Part shown: one piece after another, positions 52,650 through 60,785 of the stretch | Layout of the letters: the number at the start of each line of letters is the position of its first letter | Numbering within the stretch: the first letter of the stretch is position 1 | DNA from: Microbulbifer hydrolyticus | GTDB lineage: Bacteria > Pseudomonadota > Gammaproteobacteria > Pseudomonadales > Cellvibrionaceae | Reading direction: 5' to 3' | Length of the DNA stretch: 64,000 bases | Assembly (NCBI RefSeq): GCF_009931115.1 | Contig: NZ_CP047491.1 | Location: 496,001 to 560,000 of the forward strand | Notes under the pieces: generated by a model | The model's input: the letters and a program-made list of their open reading frames with translations, nothing else | What the model was told of the DNA's origin: nothing | Databases searched by the model: none | Made by a program: the position numbers and the translations under genes

Positions 52650-54044
52650 TTACCGGCTGATGCGAATCCAGTTCAGGTTCCAGCCGCCGGCTTGTGCGTA
52701 GACACCAAAGTTGTAGGTGCCGGCCGGGATATACACGCTGTGCCTTACGGTTACCCAGTTCTGCCATCCGCCGGTGGCGGGCAGGCTCAGCTCGCCGAGG
52801 ATGGTCGTGCCCCCATTCAGGTCCAGGGAAAGGCGACCGCCGCCGTTCAGGCTGGCCACACGATATTCCACCGTAAAGTTGCCGGCTTGCGGAATGGTAA
52901 TACTGTTGTAGGCCATCCAGTCCCCGGTATCGATCCAGCCCACATTCTGGCCGCCGCCGGTGTCCGCGGTGTTTTCCAGCTGCACGCCGGCAGCGGACGA
53001 GTAGTTCTCAGCTTGCAGTGTCTGGTTGAAGCCACCAGTTGTGGAAATGATCAGGGAACTGGTGAGGTCGTTCATGCCGTCGTTGACCAGGCAATTATCG
53101 TCACCGGTTTTACTGACGACGTTGCCGGAAAAATTATTGTCGGTAAACAGGTCGGCTTTGTAACCGCTCTGTACACGGATCGAAGAAATGTCGTCATTCA
53201 GTATGCCGCGCCGGTTGAGTTCGGCCAGGTCGTAATTGCCTGCAGGCAGGCCCACGCTGTAGCCGCCGAAGTTGCAGTGCTGGGATACCACCACAGGACC
53301 GCTGGTGCCGGCGGTGGGTCGGAACGCGGCAATCTCGTCGCGCACGTTGTGAATGGCGAGCGCGCCGTAGGCTTCCTGCGGATTGCCTACCGGTATGCCG
53401 CAGGGGTAGCCGCGACAGGTGAGGTTGGGATTGGAGAAACGATTTACGCGGGTGGTATTAAATACGCCCTCGTAGGCCATGATATCCACGAACACGTTAT
53501 CCACGCCGTAGCCGACGCCGTAACCGAAGCGCGCGCCGCTGGTATCACCCTGGCGGCGGGAGTGGTTCAGGCCCATGTTGTGGCCCAGTTCGTGCGCCAT
53601 CACCATGGGGCCGCAACCCGGGTGTACAACGTTCCAGGTCCAGTTGCGGTCCACGGCCACATAGCCCACACCGCAGGCGCCAGTAGTATGCATCTGCGAG
53701 ACGAAGTCGGCCCCGAGCTGGTCGCGCAGGGACTGCACGGCGCCATTCTGGCGCAGGTTGTTCAGCACGGCACCCTGGTCCGCGCCAACCTCTTCATTGT
53801 GGCGCACGCCGACCAAGCGCAATTGCAGGTCTATCTGGCTGTCGGCGTAGGCGGCGTTCATCTGGTTCACCCAGTTCGCCATGGCTGTCTGCGGATCGCC
53901 GGAGAAGTAGTTGGAAGAGTACTGGTCATAGAGCACCAGCAGGTCCACGGTTGCCGCCTGTGTGGAGCCGGCGGCGGTGGCAAGACAGGCTGCGGACAGG
54001 TAACGGGCTATACGTTTGATCGATATCCATCGTGGAAGAGCCAT
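52650..54044 (-). CDS. Secreted zinc metalloprotease with crystallin-like and CBM6-like modules
   Basis: A 464-aa protein. Signal peptide 1-31. Metalloprotease about 32-245 with zinc motif HELGHNMGLNH (His 151, Glu 152, His 155, His 161) and Met-turn DIMAYE, a metzincin of the M12-like kind. About 255-330: CNFGGYSVGLPAGNYDLAEL and ADLFTDNNFSG resemble a beta-gamma-crystallin domain. About 345-464: QAENYSSAAGVQLENTADTG then NVGWIDTGDWMAYN, closing with NLNWIRISR, resembling CBM6. The mature enzyme starts almost directly after the signal peptide, with no propeptide. The neighbour at 51854 may supply that function. Confidence 0.85.
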   Translation of the reverse strand: MALPRWISIKRIARYLSAACLATAAGSTQAATVDLLVLYDQYSSNYFSGDPQTAMANWVNQMNAAYADSQIDLQLRLVGVRHNEEVGADQGAVLNNLRQNGAVQSLRDQLGADFVSQMHTTGACGVGYVAVDRNWTWNVVHPGCGPMVMAHELGHNMGLNHSRRQGDTSGARFGYGVGYGVDNVFVDIMAYEGVFNTTRVNRFSNPNLTCRGYPCGIPVGNPQEAYGALAIHNVRDEIAAFRPTAGTSGPVVVSQHCNFGGYSVGLPAGNYDLAELNRRGILNDDISSIRVQSGYKADLFTDNNFSGNVVSKTGDDNCLVNDGMNDLTSSLIISTTGGFNQTLQAENYSSAAGVQLENTADTGGGQNVGWIDTGDWMAYNSITIPQAGNFTVEYRVASLNGGGRLSLDLNGGTTILGELSLPATGGWQNWVTVRHSVYIPAGTYNFGVYAQAGGWNLNWIRISR

Positions 54045-54172
54045 AAGATTTCCTTTTTCTTATTGTCGTTTTGTTTTCGTTGAATGCACCTGTTAAGCGT
54101 TCGGGAAGGGAGCGCGAAAATAAAGCTAGCACCGAAAAATGAAGGCTGTATACGCAGAACCGGTTCGGCTGA

Positions 54173-54192
54173 ATCCCACTTTAAAGTGGGAT
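54173..54192. promoter_or_regulatory. 20-bp perfect palindrome upstream of the metalloprotease
   Basis: ATCCCACTTTAAAGTGGGAT is fully self-complementary and lies 129 bp upstream of the metalloprotease start. It looks like a regulator-binding site or a small cruciform. The surrounding 249-bp gap 54045-54293 is AT-rich, holds a small CTGAC/GTCAG hairpin at about 54217-54232, and no other gene. Confidence 0.55.
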
Positions 54193-54244
54193 AGGGGAAA
54201 GTGTGATCTATCTGACGGGAGTGTCAGCAATAAAAAAATCGGGT

Positions 54245-54265
54245 CAGAGTCGAATAATTAAGATT
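54245..54265. repeat. Lone half of a REP-like end (GGGTCAGAGTCGAATAATT)
   Basis: The string GGGTCAGAGTCGAATAATT resembles the ends of repetitive elements associated with REP-type transposases in gammaproteobacteria, where an inverted partner normally follows. No inverted partner is visible within 300 bp here. Recognition is from memory. Confidence 0.35.
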
Positions 54266-54293
54266 AAAAATAATCGGGATTAAAAAACACTAA

Positions 54294-54512
54294 ATGGGCG
54301 CGGGGAAAATAAAAGAATCATTTGGGTTGGTCGGATATTTTGAAGATCTTCCCGAATTATCAAGCTGGAAGACAGGGGCGCCCTTTTTTATTACTGCAGT
54401 GTTCATTCTGGCGCAATTGCCATGGTTTGACGTGAAATACCTTTTTTGGGTTGGGGTCGCGTGCACTTGCGCGCCTAACTGGTATTACCACTTGACAGTC
54501 AGGCTGTTTTAG
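54294..54512 (+). CDS. Small predicted membrane protein
   Basis: A 72-aa reading frame with two hydrophobic stretches (about residues 30-46, FFITAVFILAQLPWF, and 50-66). It has no clear ribosome site, and base composition is AT-rich relative to neighbours. No family recognised; may be a remnant or recent arrival beside the REP-like sequence. Confidence 0.4.
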   Translation: MGAGKIKESFGLVGYFEDLPELSSWKTGAPFFITAVFILAQLPWFDVKYLFWVGVACTCAPNWYYHLTVRLF

Positions 54513-54577
54513 CGGGACAGTATGGCAGCCGACATAGAAATAAATGCGGTTTGCAAATAATAAACAGATGGTGATTT

Positions 54578-56761
54578 ATGACCCTGCTCAAACAATTAAC
54601 CCTGGCGCTTCTGTCAGGGTTGCTTGTCGCCTGTGGTAACGATATCTCACGCGACACGCCCGAAGTGGGCGACGGCTTGATCCCGATGAGCTCTTCCGGT
54701 GGCGCCTCCAGCTCCAGTAGTTCCAGCAGCTCCGGCGGCTCCAGTAGCTCCAGCAGTTCCAGTAGCTCCAGCAGTTCCAGCAGCTCCGGCGGTTCCAGTA
54801 GCTCCAGCAGTTCTGGTAGTTCCAGCAGTTCTGGAGGTACCGATGGCAGCGATGTCCAAGAGGCACGCCAGGGCTTTTTCGTCGACAGCGCGGTTGCTAA
54901 TCTGGATTTCCAAACCAATTCTGTGGCCGGTGCTACTGCCGATGACGGTAGCTACCAGTATTTTTCCGGTGAAACGGTCACCTTCTCAATCGGTGATTTG
55001 GCGTTCCCCACCATTTCCACCGGACCGACTCTGACCCCGCTCAATCTTTTTGATACCACCGATGCCAACAGTAACGCGGTGCTTAACACAGTCCGTCTGA
55101 TGCTGTCGTTAGACGTTGATGGCGATGCGAGTAACGGTATTACTATCCATGAGATGGCCAAAGGCGCGGCTACGGCCATAAATTTTGAGCAAGAGCCCGA
55201 TGCCTTTACCGACGATATGGCCGTTATTAATTTATTGGCCAATTCCGGCTCAAGCAGCATGGCCCTGGTGTCGGTTGACGAGGCGCGCAGTCACTTCCAA
55301 GACACGTTGGAGTATGAGGTCAACGATCGTGTGGTCGTTTCCGCCGATGGTCCGGGCAATACCTATGAGCTGTTCAACAATAGTTTTGGCGGTGCGGCAG
55401 TCGAATCTCCGGTGTGCCCCGAAGACGCCACCGAAGACAATCGCCGCATTACCGAGGTGATGGATGAGGAGTTGGGTAAGCCGGTGTTTGAGTTCTTTAT
55501 CGACACCGATGTCGATGGAGACCGGTGTCTGGATAGCATCACCGACCGTCAGCGTATCGAGGTAAAAACGTATAGTCCATCACCGTCTGGTGTCAAAGGC
55601 GACGAGGGTGAAATAACCACATATTCATGGAAGTTCCGCTTGCCCGAGGGCTTTCAGCCGTCGAGCTCGTTTACCCATATCTTCCAGATTAAAGCTAGCG
55701 GTGGCGATGATGGCCCACCCATTTTGACCTTTACCCCGCGCGCCGATTCACCCAATCGTTTGCAAGTGTTGCATCAGGCGAGCAGCCTGGTGAGTGTCGA
55801 TGAGATTACAGCGGCCGAGTTGGATGCGTTTTTGGGTGAGTGGATTGAAGTATTCGTTCGCACACGTTACCAGGACGCAGGCCGTCTAGAAGTGCATATG
55901 AAGCGTATCAGCGACAATGAGACCTTGATCGATTACAGCAATAATGACATCGATATGTGGCGCGATAATGCGGAGTTTAATCGTCCCAAGTGGGGTATAT
56001 ATCGCAGCCTGAACAACGTCGAGATGCTGCGCGATGAGTATGTTCGCTTTAACGATTTTTGTATTGCCGAGGGCACTAACACGTGTGGCTCTGACGTCGA
56101 CGTCGATGTTACGCCGCCGGACGGTGGTAATGGCGGAGACGGCGGTGATGGTGGCGACAGCAGTGTCCCCGACTTCGGCTTTGAGATGGATACCCTGGGC
56201 ACCGCGCCCACGGGCTTTGACATCGACAGCGAGGGTGGAGAGGTAGTCGTCTCTGACGAAAACGCCGCCGAGGGCATTCAGTCTGTTAAATTCACCCACA
56301 CCGGCGAAGGTCAGGTGCGTATGCGTCACGAGTTTGCCCTGGGTGCGATTAACACCGGCTCTGTCAGCGCGTCTGTGTTTATTCCCGAGGGCATCGATGT
56401 GGACACACTGGTGACCGTTTACGGTGATGAGTACAACTCGGCTAACCGCGTGATCGACAACTTGTTCAAAGACGGTGAAGAGTTTCGCGCGCGTACCGCG
56501 ACCGATGGGCAAATAGCAGTGGCAATGTACAACGCCGGCCAATGGAACCGGTTAACCGTTAGCTGGGAGTCTGTCGATACCAGCAACGAGTACACCCTGG
56601 AACTTAATGGCCAGGTGATTGGCGTTTATGAAGTCGCGACACCGGGTGTAGTACCCGCACGGGTTGAATTTAAATTCGGTGGCAACAGTAGTGCCATTAC
56701 GGATTATTCCGTCTTTGTCGATGCCATCTCTGTGGGCGATGCTTCTTCCGGCTCACCCTGA
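54578..56761 (+). CDS. Polyserine-linker lipoprotein with a polysaccharide-lyase-like module
   Basis: A 727-aa protein. Residues 1-19 form a lipoprotein signal ending at Cys 19 (lipobox LVAC). Residues about 39-87 are a Ser/Gly linker. About 95-230 (GFFVDSAVANLDFQTNSVAG, FSIGDLAFPTIS) is a domain common at the N-terminus of surface lipoproteins in this group. About 300-510 holds DRQRIEVKTYSPSPSGVKGD, FTHIFQIKASGGDDGPPILT and NRPKWGIYRSLNNVEMLRDE, a concanavalin-like jelly roll resembling polysaccharide lyases. After an Asp/Gly linker, about 535-727 is a second beta-sandwich, probably carbohydrate-binding (FGFEMDTLGTAPTGFDIDSE). I infer a surface-attached polysaccharide-binding or lyase protein; the exact lyase family is not certain. 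Confidence 0.75.
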   Translation: MTLLKQLTLALLSGLLVACGNDISRDTPEVGDGLIPMSSSGGASSSSSSSSSGGSSSSSSSSSSSSSSSSGGSSSSSSSGSSSSSGGTDGSDVQEARQGFFVDSAVANLDFQTNSVAGATADDGSYQYFSGETVTFSIGDLAFPTISTGPTLTPLNLFDTTDANSNAVLNTVRLMLSLDVDGDASNGITIHEMAKGAATAINFEQEPDAFTDDMAVINLLANSGSSSMALVSVDEARSHFQDTLEYEVNDRVVVSADGPGNTYELFNNSFGGAAVESPVCPEDATEDNRRITEVMDEELGKPVFEFFIDTDVDGDRCLDSITDRQRIEVKTYSPSPSGVKGDEGEITTYSWKFRLPEGFQPSSSFTHIFQIKASGGDDGPPILTFTPRADSPNRLQVLHQASSLVSVDEITAAELDAFLGEWIEVFVRTRYQDAGRLEVHMKRISDNETLIDYSNNDIDMWRDNAEFNRPKWGIYRSLNNVEMLRDEYVRFNDFCIAEGTNTCGSDVDVDVTPPDGGNGGDGGDGGDSSVPDFGFEMDTLGTAPTGFDIDSEGGEVVVSDENAAEGIQSVKFTHTGEGQVRMRHEFALGAINTGSVSASVFIPEGIDVDTLVTVYGDEYNSANRVIDNLFKDGEEFRARTATDGQIAVAMYNAGQWNRLTVSWESVDTSNEYTLELNGQVIGVYEVATPGVVPARVEFKFGGNSSAITDYSVFVDAISVGDASSGSP
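54697..54837 (+). repeat. Serine-codon minisatellite
   Basis: Imperfect tandem units of about 9-27 bp built on TCCAGTAGC/TCCAGCAGT encode the Ser/Gly linker. The reverse strand reads as a Leu/Glu/Pro repeat, which is a shadow. Such tracts vary in length between strains. Confidence 0.9.
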
Positions 56762-56844
56762 ATACGCATTCCGATTTCTTCCCTGGCGCTGAATTTCAGT
56801 CCTGAAGTTATCGAGCGGTGGACGCATTGCGTCTATCACCCAAT

Positions 56845-56873
56845 AAAAAGGGCGGCCAGTGGCCGCCCTTTTT
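56845..56873. terminator. Bidirectional rho-independent terminator
   Basis: AAAAAGGGCGGCC (56845-56857) pairs perfectly with GGCCGCCCTTTTT (56861-56873) over a 3-nt loop. It has T-runs on both strands and lies between the convergent lipoprotein and tex genes. Confidence 0.92.
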
Positions 56874-56890
56874 ATTGCTGCAGTGAGGGG

Positions 56891-59242
56891 TTACTTCTTG
56901 CCCTTCATCGCCGCCGCCAGCAGGTCGCCCATACTGCCGCGGCCGCCAGCGTTGCCACCGCCTTGTTGCTGGCGGCTGCGGTTGTTGTGTCGTTGCGCCT
57001 GGCGACTCTCGCGGTGGTCGCCTTTCTTGACGCCGCCGCTGCCCTGTTCACCGGGTTCGTCAGACATACGCATGGACAGGCCGATACGCTTGCGCGCCAC
57101 GTCCACTTCCATCACCTTCACCTTGACGATGTCGTTCGCCTTGACCACTTCGTGCGGGTCTTTGACGAACTTCTCTGACAGCGCAGAGATGTGTACCAGA
57201 CCGTCCTGGTGCACGCCGATGTCTACAAACGCACCAAAGTTGGTGACGTTGGTGACGGTACCTTCCAGCACCATGCCCGGGCGCAGATCCTTGATCTCTT
57301 CCACGCCGTCTTCGAACTTGGCGGTACGGAATTCCGGGCGCGGGTCGCGGCCAGGTTTTTCCAGTTCACTGATAATGTCTTTTACCGTGGGCAGGCCGAA
57401 TTTTTCGTCGGTGTAGTCCATCGGGTTCAGCTTGCGCAGGAAGCCGGAGTCGCCAATCAGGCTGTTGATCTCGCGACCGTTCTTCTCGGCGATACGTTTA
57501 ACCACGATATAGGCTTCCGGGTGCACACCGGACTTGTCCAGCGGGTCTTCGCCATTGTTTATGCGCAGGAAGCCGGCGGCCTGTTCAAACGCCTTGGGGC
57601 CGAGACGCGGGACGTCTTTGAGCTGGGCGCGATTCTTGAACGCGCCGTTCTGGTCGCGGTAGGTAACGATGTTGTTGGCGATGGACGCACTCAGGCCGGA
57701 TACGCGGGACAGCAGCGGCGCGGAAGCGGAGTTCAGCTCGGCGCCGACACCGTTCACACAGTCTTCCACCACGGCATCGAGTGAGCGGGCCAGCTGGGTC
57801 TGGGACACGTCGTGCTGGTACTGGCCCACACCAATGGATTTGGGGTCAATTTTCACCAGCTCTGCGAGCGGGTCCTGCAGGCGGCGCGCGATGGAGATGG
57901 CGCCGCGAATGGTGACGTCCAGGTCCGGGAATTCACGCGCGGCAAACTCGGAAGCGGAGTACACGGAGGCCCCGGCCTCGTTCACCATCACTTTCTGTGC
58001 GGTGAGCTTGTACTGCTTGATGGTGTCGCCGACAAATTTGTCGGTCTCGCGGCTGGCGGTGCCGTTACCGATGGCGATCAGGCCCACATCGTATTTGTTA
58101 CAGAAGGCGGCAATGACTGCGGCAGATTCCTGAATGCGGTTCTGCGGCGGGGTGGGGTAGATGGCGGTGTGATCCAGCACCTTGCCGGTGGCGTCGACCA
58201 CTGCGACTTTTACCCCGGTGCGCAGGCCGGGGTCGAGGCCGATGGTGGCCTTCTGGCCCGCCGGCGCTGCCAACAGCAGGTCTTTCAGGTTGCGGGAGAA
58301 CACCTTGATGGCTTCCTCTTCTGCCATTTCCCGCAGCTGGCCCAGCAGGTCGGTTTCCAGGCTGGTGAGCAGTTTGATGCGCCAGGTCCAGCGCACCACT
58401 TCGCCCAGCCACTTGTCGGCGGCACGGCCGTGGTCTTCGATCTCTACATGGCGGGCGATCATCACTTCGCAGGGGTGTGCCTGGGTGGCGGTGCGCTCTT
58501 CGTCGCCCTCCAGCCCCAGGTTGATCGCCAGAATACCTTCGTTGCGGCCGCGGAAAATCGCCAGCGCGCGATGGCTGGGCACCTTGGAGAAGGGCTCGGC
58601 GTACTCGAAGTAGTCGCGGAACTTGGCCCCGGCCTCTTCCTTGCCGTCCAGCAGCTTGGATTTGACCTGACCTTCGCGTTGCAAATAGTCACGCAATTTG
58701 CCCAGCAGCTCCGCATCCTCGGCAAAGCGCTCCATCAGGATGAACTTGGCACCGTCGAGGGCGCCCTTGATGTCTTTGACATGCAGGGCGGCATCTTCGT
58801 TATCGGTGTTGAGGTATTTCTGCGCCTCTTCTTCAGGGTTCAGGCTGGGGTCGGCGTAGAGTGCGTCGGCGAGGGGTTCCAGGCCGGCCTCGATAGCAAT
58901 CTGGCCCTTGGTGCGGCGCTTGGGTTTGTAGGGCAGGTAGAGGTCTTCGAGGCGGTTTTTGGTGTCGGCGGCGTTGATCTGCTGGGTCAGCTCAGGGGTA
59001 AGCTTGCCCTGCTCGTCGATACTTTTGAGGATGGCGGCGCGGCGTTCTTCCATCTCGCGCAGGTAGCGCAGGCGATCTTCCAGGGTACGTAGCTGGGTGT
59101 CATCCAGCTCGCCGGTCACCTCTTTCCGGTAGCGGGAGATGAACGGTACGGTGGCACCCTCGTCCAGCAGGCCTACCGCGGCTGCGACCTGTTGCGGGCG
59201 TACATTGAGCTCTTCGGCAATACGGGCGTTGATATCCAACAT
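56891..59242 (-). CDS. tex: Tex (YhgF) RNA-binding transcription accessory protein
   Basis: A 783-aa protein of normal Tex length. Blocks: [20 protein letters not shown] (N-terminal helix bundle), [40 protein letters not shown] (YqgF-like RNase H fold), [20 protein letters not shown], helix-hairpin-helix region [15 protein letters not shown], and an S1 domain [20 protein letters not shown]. The C-terminal tail is Gly/Arg/Gln-rich. ATG 59242 is chosen over a GTG 36 nt upstream because [12 protein letters not shown] matches homologues. Tex assists transcription and RNA turnover. Confidence 0.95.
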   Translation of the reverse strand: MLDINARIAEELNVRPQQVAAAVGLLDEGATVPFISRYRKEVTGELDDTQLRTLEDRLRYLREMEERRAAILKSIDEQGKLTPELTQQINAADTKNRLEDLYLPYKPKRRTKGQIAIEAGLEPLADALYADPSLNPEEEAQKYLNTDNEDAALHVKDIKGALDGAKFILMERFAEDAELLGKLRDYLQREGQVKSKLLDGKEEAGAKFRDYFEYAEPFSKVPSHRALAIFRGRNEGILAINLGLEGDEERTATQAHPCEVMIARHVEIEDHGRAADKWLGEVVRWTWRIKLLTSLETDLLGQLREMAEEEAIKVFSRNLKDLLLAAPAGQKATIGLDPGLRTGVKVAVVDATGKVLDHTAIYPTPPQNRIQESAAVIAAFCNKYDVGLIAIGNGTASRETDKFVGDTIKQYKLTAQKVMVNEAGASVYSASEFAAREFPDLDVTIRGAISIARRLQDPLAELVKIDPKSIGVGQYQHDVSQTQLARSLDAVVEDCVNGVGAELNSASAPLLSRVSGLSASIANNIVTYRDQNGAFKNRAQLKDVPRLGPKAFEQAAGFLRINNGEDPLDKSGVHPEAYIVVKRIAEKNGREINSLIGDSGFLRKLNPMDYTDEKFGLPTVKDIISELEKPGRDPRPEFRTAKFEDGVEEIKDLRPGMVLEGTVTNVTNFGAFVDIGVHQDGLVHISALSEKFVKDPHEVVKANDIVKVKVMEVDVARKRIGLSMRMSDEPGEQGSGGVKKGDHRESRQAQRHNNRSRQQQGGGNAGGRGSMGDLLAAAMKGKK

Positions 59243-59526
59243 CTTGTTATTTACATCCTCAGATGGTGCGCTGGCCACTGGCCATCAATCGAAAATCGGG
59301 CGCGCGCTTCAGCTTGATGGAGCAGCAAACTGTGGCGCGTAACGGTCAAAAAGAGGGCGGCCATTATGGGGCATGCGGCGGCGCGTACCAAGGCTGAATC
59401 TTCGGCGGAAATTGCACCCGATGCCAGTTTGCGGTCAGGCGCATTTTGATGCGACGGCTTGCATCTACAAGGCGTTCATTTGTCGTCGAACTCCAGTAGA
59501 ATGCGCAACTAGTTAAATTTTGACCA

Positions 59527-60783
59527 ATGGAAGCGTCTGTGAAGCCTTCAAGTAAAAACAAAGTTTTAGGGATCGTAATTGTCGCCGGTATCGCTGCAAT
59601 AGCCGCTGTTATCCTGCTGGCACCAAAACCGGAGGAAAAAGTTGCGGATGCCGCGGTTCCGCCGGTTGCCGATATCCTCTACGCCGAGCCCGGACAGCAC
59701 ACTCTGCTGGTGCCCAGCCAGGGCTCTGTGCATGCCCGTCACGAGATCGAAGTGGTGGCGCGTGTGGGCGGTGTTATTGAAAGCGTCAATGACGCCTTTG
59801 TCCCCGGTGGCTTTTTCAATCAGGGCGATTCGCTCGTCCAGATCGAGCCCGCCGATTACCGCCACGCCCTCACCCGTGCCGAATCGAAGGTAGCCAGCGC
59901 AGCCGCGACCCTGGCCCAGGAGCAGGGTATGGCCAAGCAGGCCAAGCGCGAGTGGCGCGATCTCGGCGCGAAAACCGCCAATGACCTGTTCCTGCGCAAA
60001 CCACAGCTGGCCGCCGCCGAAGCCGGGCTGGCCGCAGCTAAAGCGGATCGCGACCAGGCCAAGCTGGACCTGGCGCGCACCGCGGTACAGGCACCGTTTG
60101 CCGGCCGTGTGGTGGAAACCCTGGTGGATATCGGCCAATACGTAACCCCGGGCACCAAGCTTGCGCGTATTCACAGTGTGGGTGTGGCGGAAGTGCGTCT
60201 TCCTCTGACCGACCACCAGTTGTCCCTGCTGGAGCTGCCCCTTGGGCGCGCCCTGGATAACGGGCCAGCGGTACGCTTGTCAGCAAGCCTTGCCGGCAAG
60301 CAGCGCGAGTGGCGCGGCCAGATCGTACGCACCGAGGCGGCCATTGACCCCAACAGCCGCTTCGTTTACGCGGTAGCCCAGGTACAGAACCCCTATCAGG
60401 GCGAGGCGCCGCTGATCAACGGACTGTTTGTGGAAGCACACATCGCTGGCAAAACCTATGACGACATTTCCCTGCTGCCGCGCCAGGCGCTGCACGAGGG
60501 CGACCACATCCTGGTGCTGAATGAAGAAAACCAGCTCGGGTTCAAGGATGTGGAGCTGCTGCAGGCGGTGGGCGACAAGGTCTGGCTGCGGGGCGATATC
60601 GCCACCGGTGAAAAGGTGGTGATTTCCAGCCTTGGCTATTCCCGCGAGGGCATGGTTTTGAGTCCCAATCCCCTGAATGAAAAACCCTCCGGCCTGATCC
60701 TCGGCGAAAAGGCCGGCGAGGACAAAGAGGCCGAAGCAGAAAACTCCGGCAGTAGCACTGCCTCCGCCCAGGGAGCGATCTGA
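59527..60783 (+). CDS. RND efflux periplasmic adaptor (membrane fusion protein)
   Basis: A 418-aa HlyD/AcrA-type adaptor. One N-terminal membrane helix (about 13-31), then the barrel-sandwich and hairpin: ARHEIEVVARVGGVIESVND, coiled-coil residues about 110-185, DLARTAVQAPFAGRVVETLV, and the beta-barrel PLINGLFVEAHIAGKTYDDI. It links the pump below to an outer-membrane channel, which is not in this window. Its stop is 2 nt before the permease start. Confidence 0.92.
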   Translation: MEASVKPSSKNKVLGIVIVAGIAAIAAVILLAPKPEEKVADAAVPPVADILYAEPGQHTLLVPSQGSVHARHEIEVVARVGGVIESVNDAFVPGGFFNQGDSLVQIEPADYRHALTRAESKVASAAATLAQEQGMAKQAKREWRDLGAKTANDLFLRKPQLAAAEAGLAAAKADRDQAKLDLARTAVQAPFAGRVVETLVDIGQYVTPGTKLARIHSVGVAEVRLPLTDHQLSLLELPLGRALDNGPAVRLSASLAGKQREWRGQIVRTEAAIDPNSRFVYAVAQVQNPYQGEAPLINGLFVEAHIAGKTYDDISLLPRQALHEGDHILVLNEENQLGFKDVELLQAVGDKVWLRGDIATGEKVVISSLGYSREGMVLSPNPLNEKPSGLILGEKAGEDKEAEAENSGSSTASAQGAI

Positions 60784-60785
60784 TC

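Noticed and set aside
54499-54918. Minus-strand frame coding LLEL/EPPEL repeats
   Set aside because: Shadow of the serine-codon repeats; no ribosome site, and the plus strand continues into recognisable domains.
57812-59092. Plus-strand frame of 426 codons opposite tex
   Set aside because: No family features, and tex is complete on the other strand.
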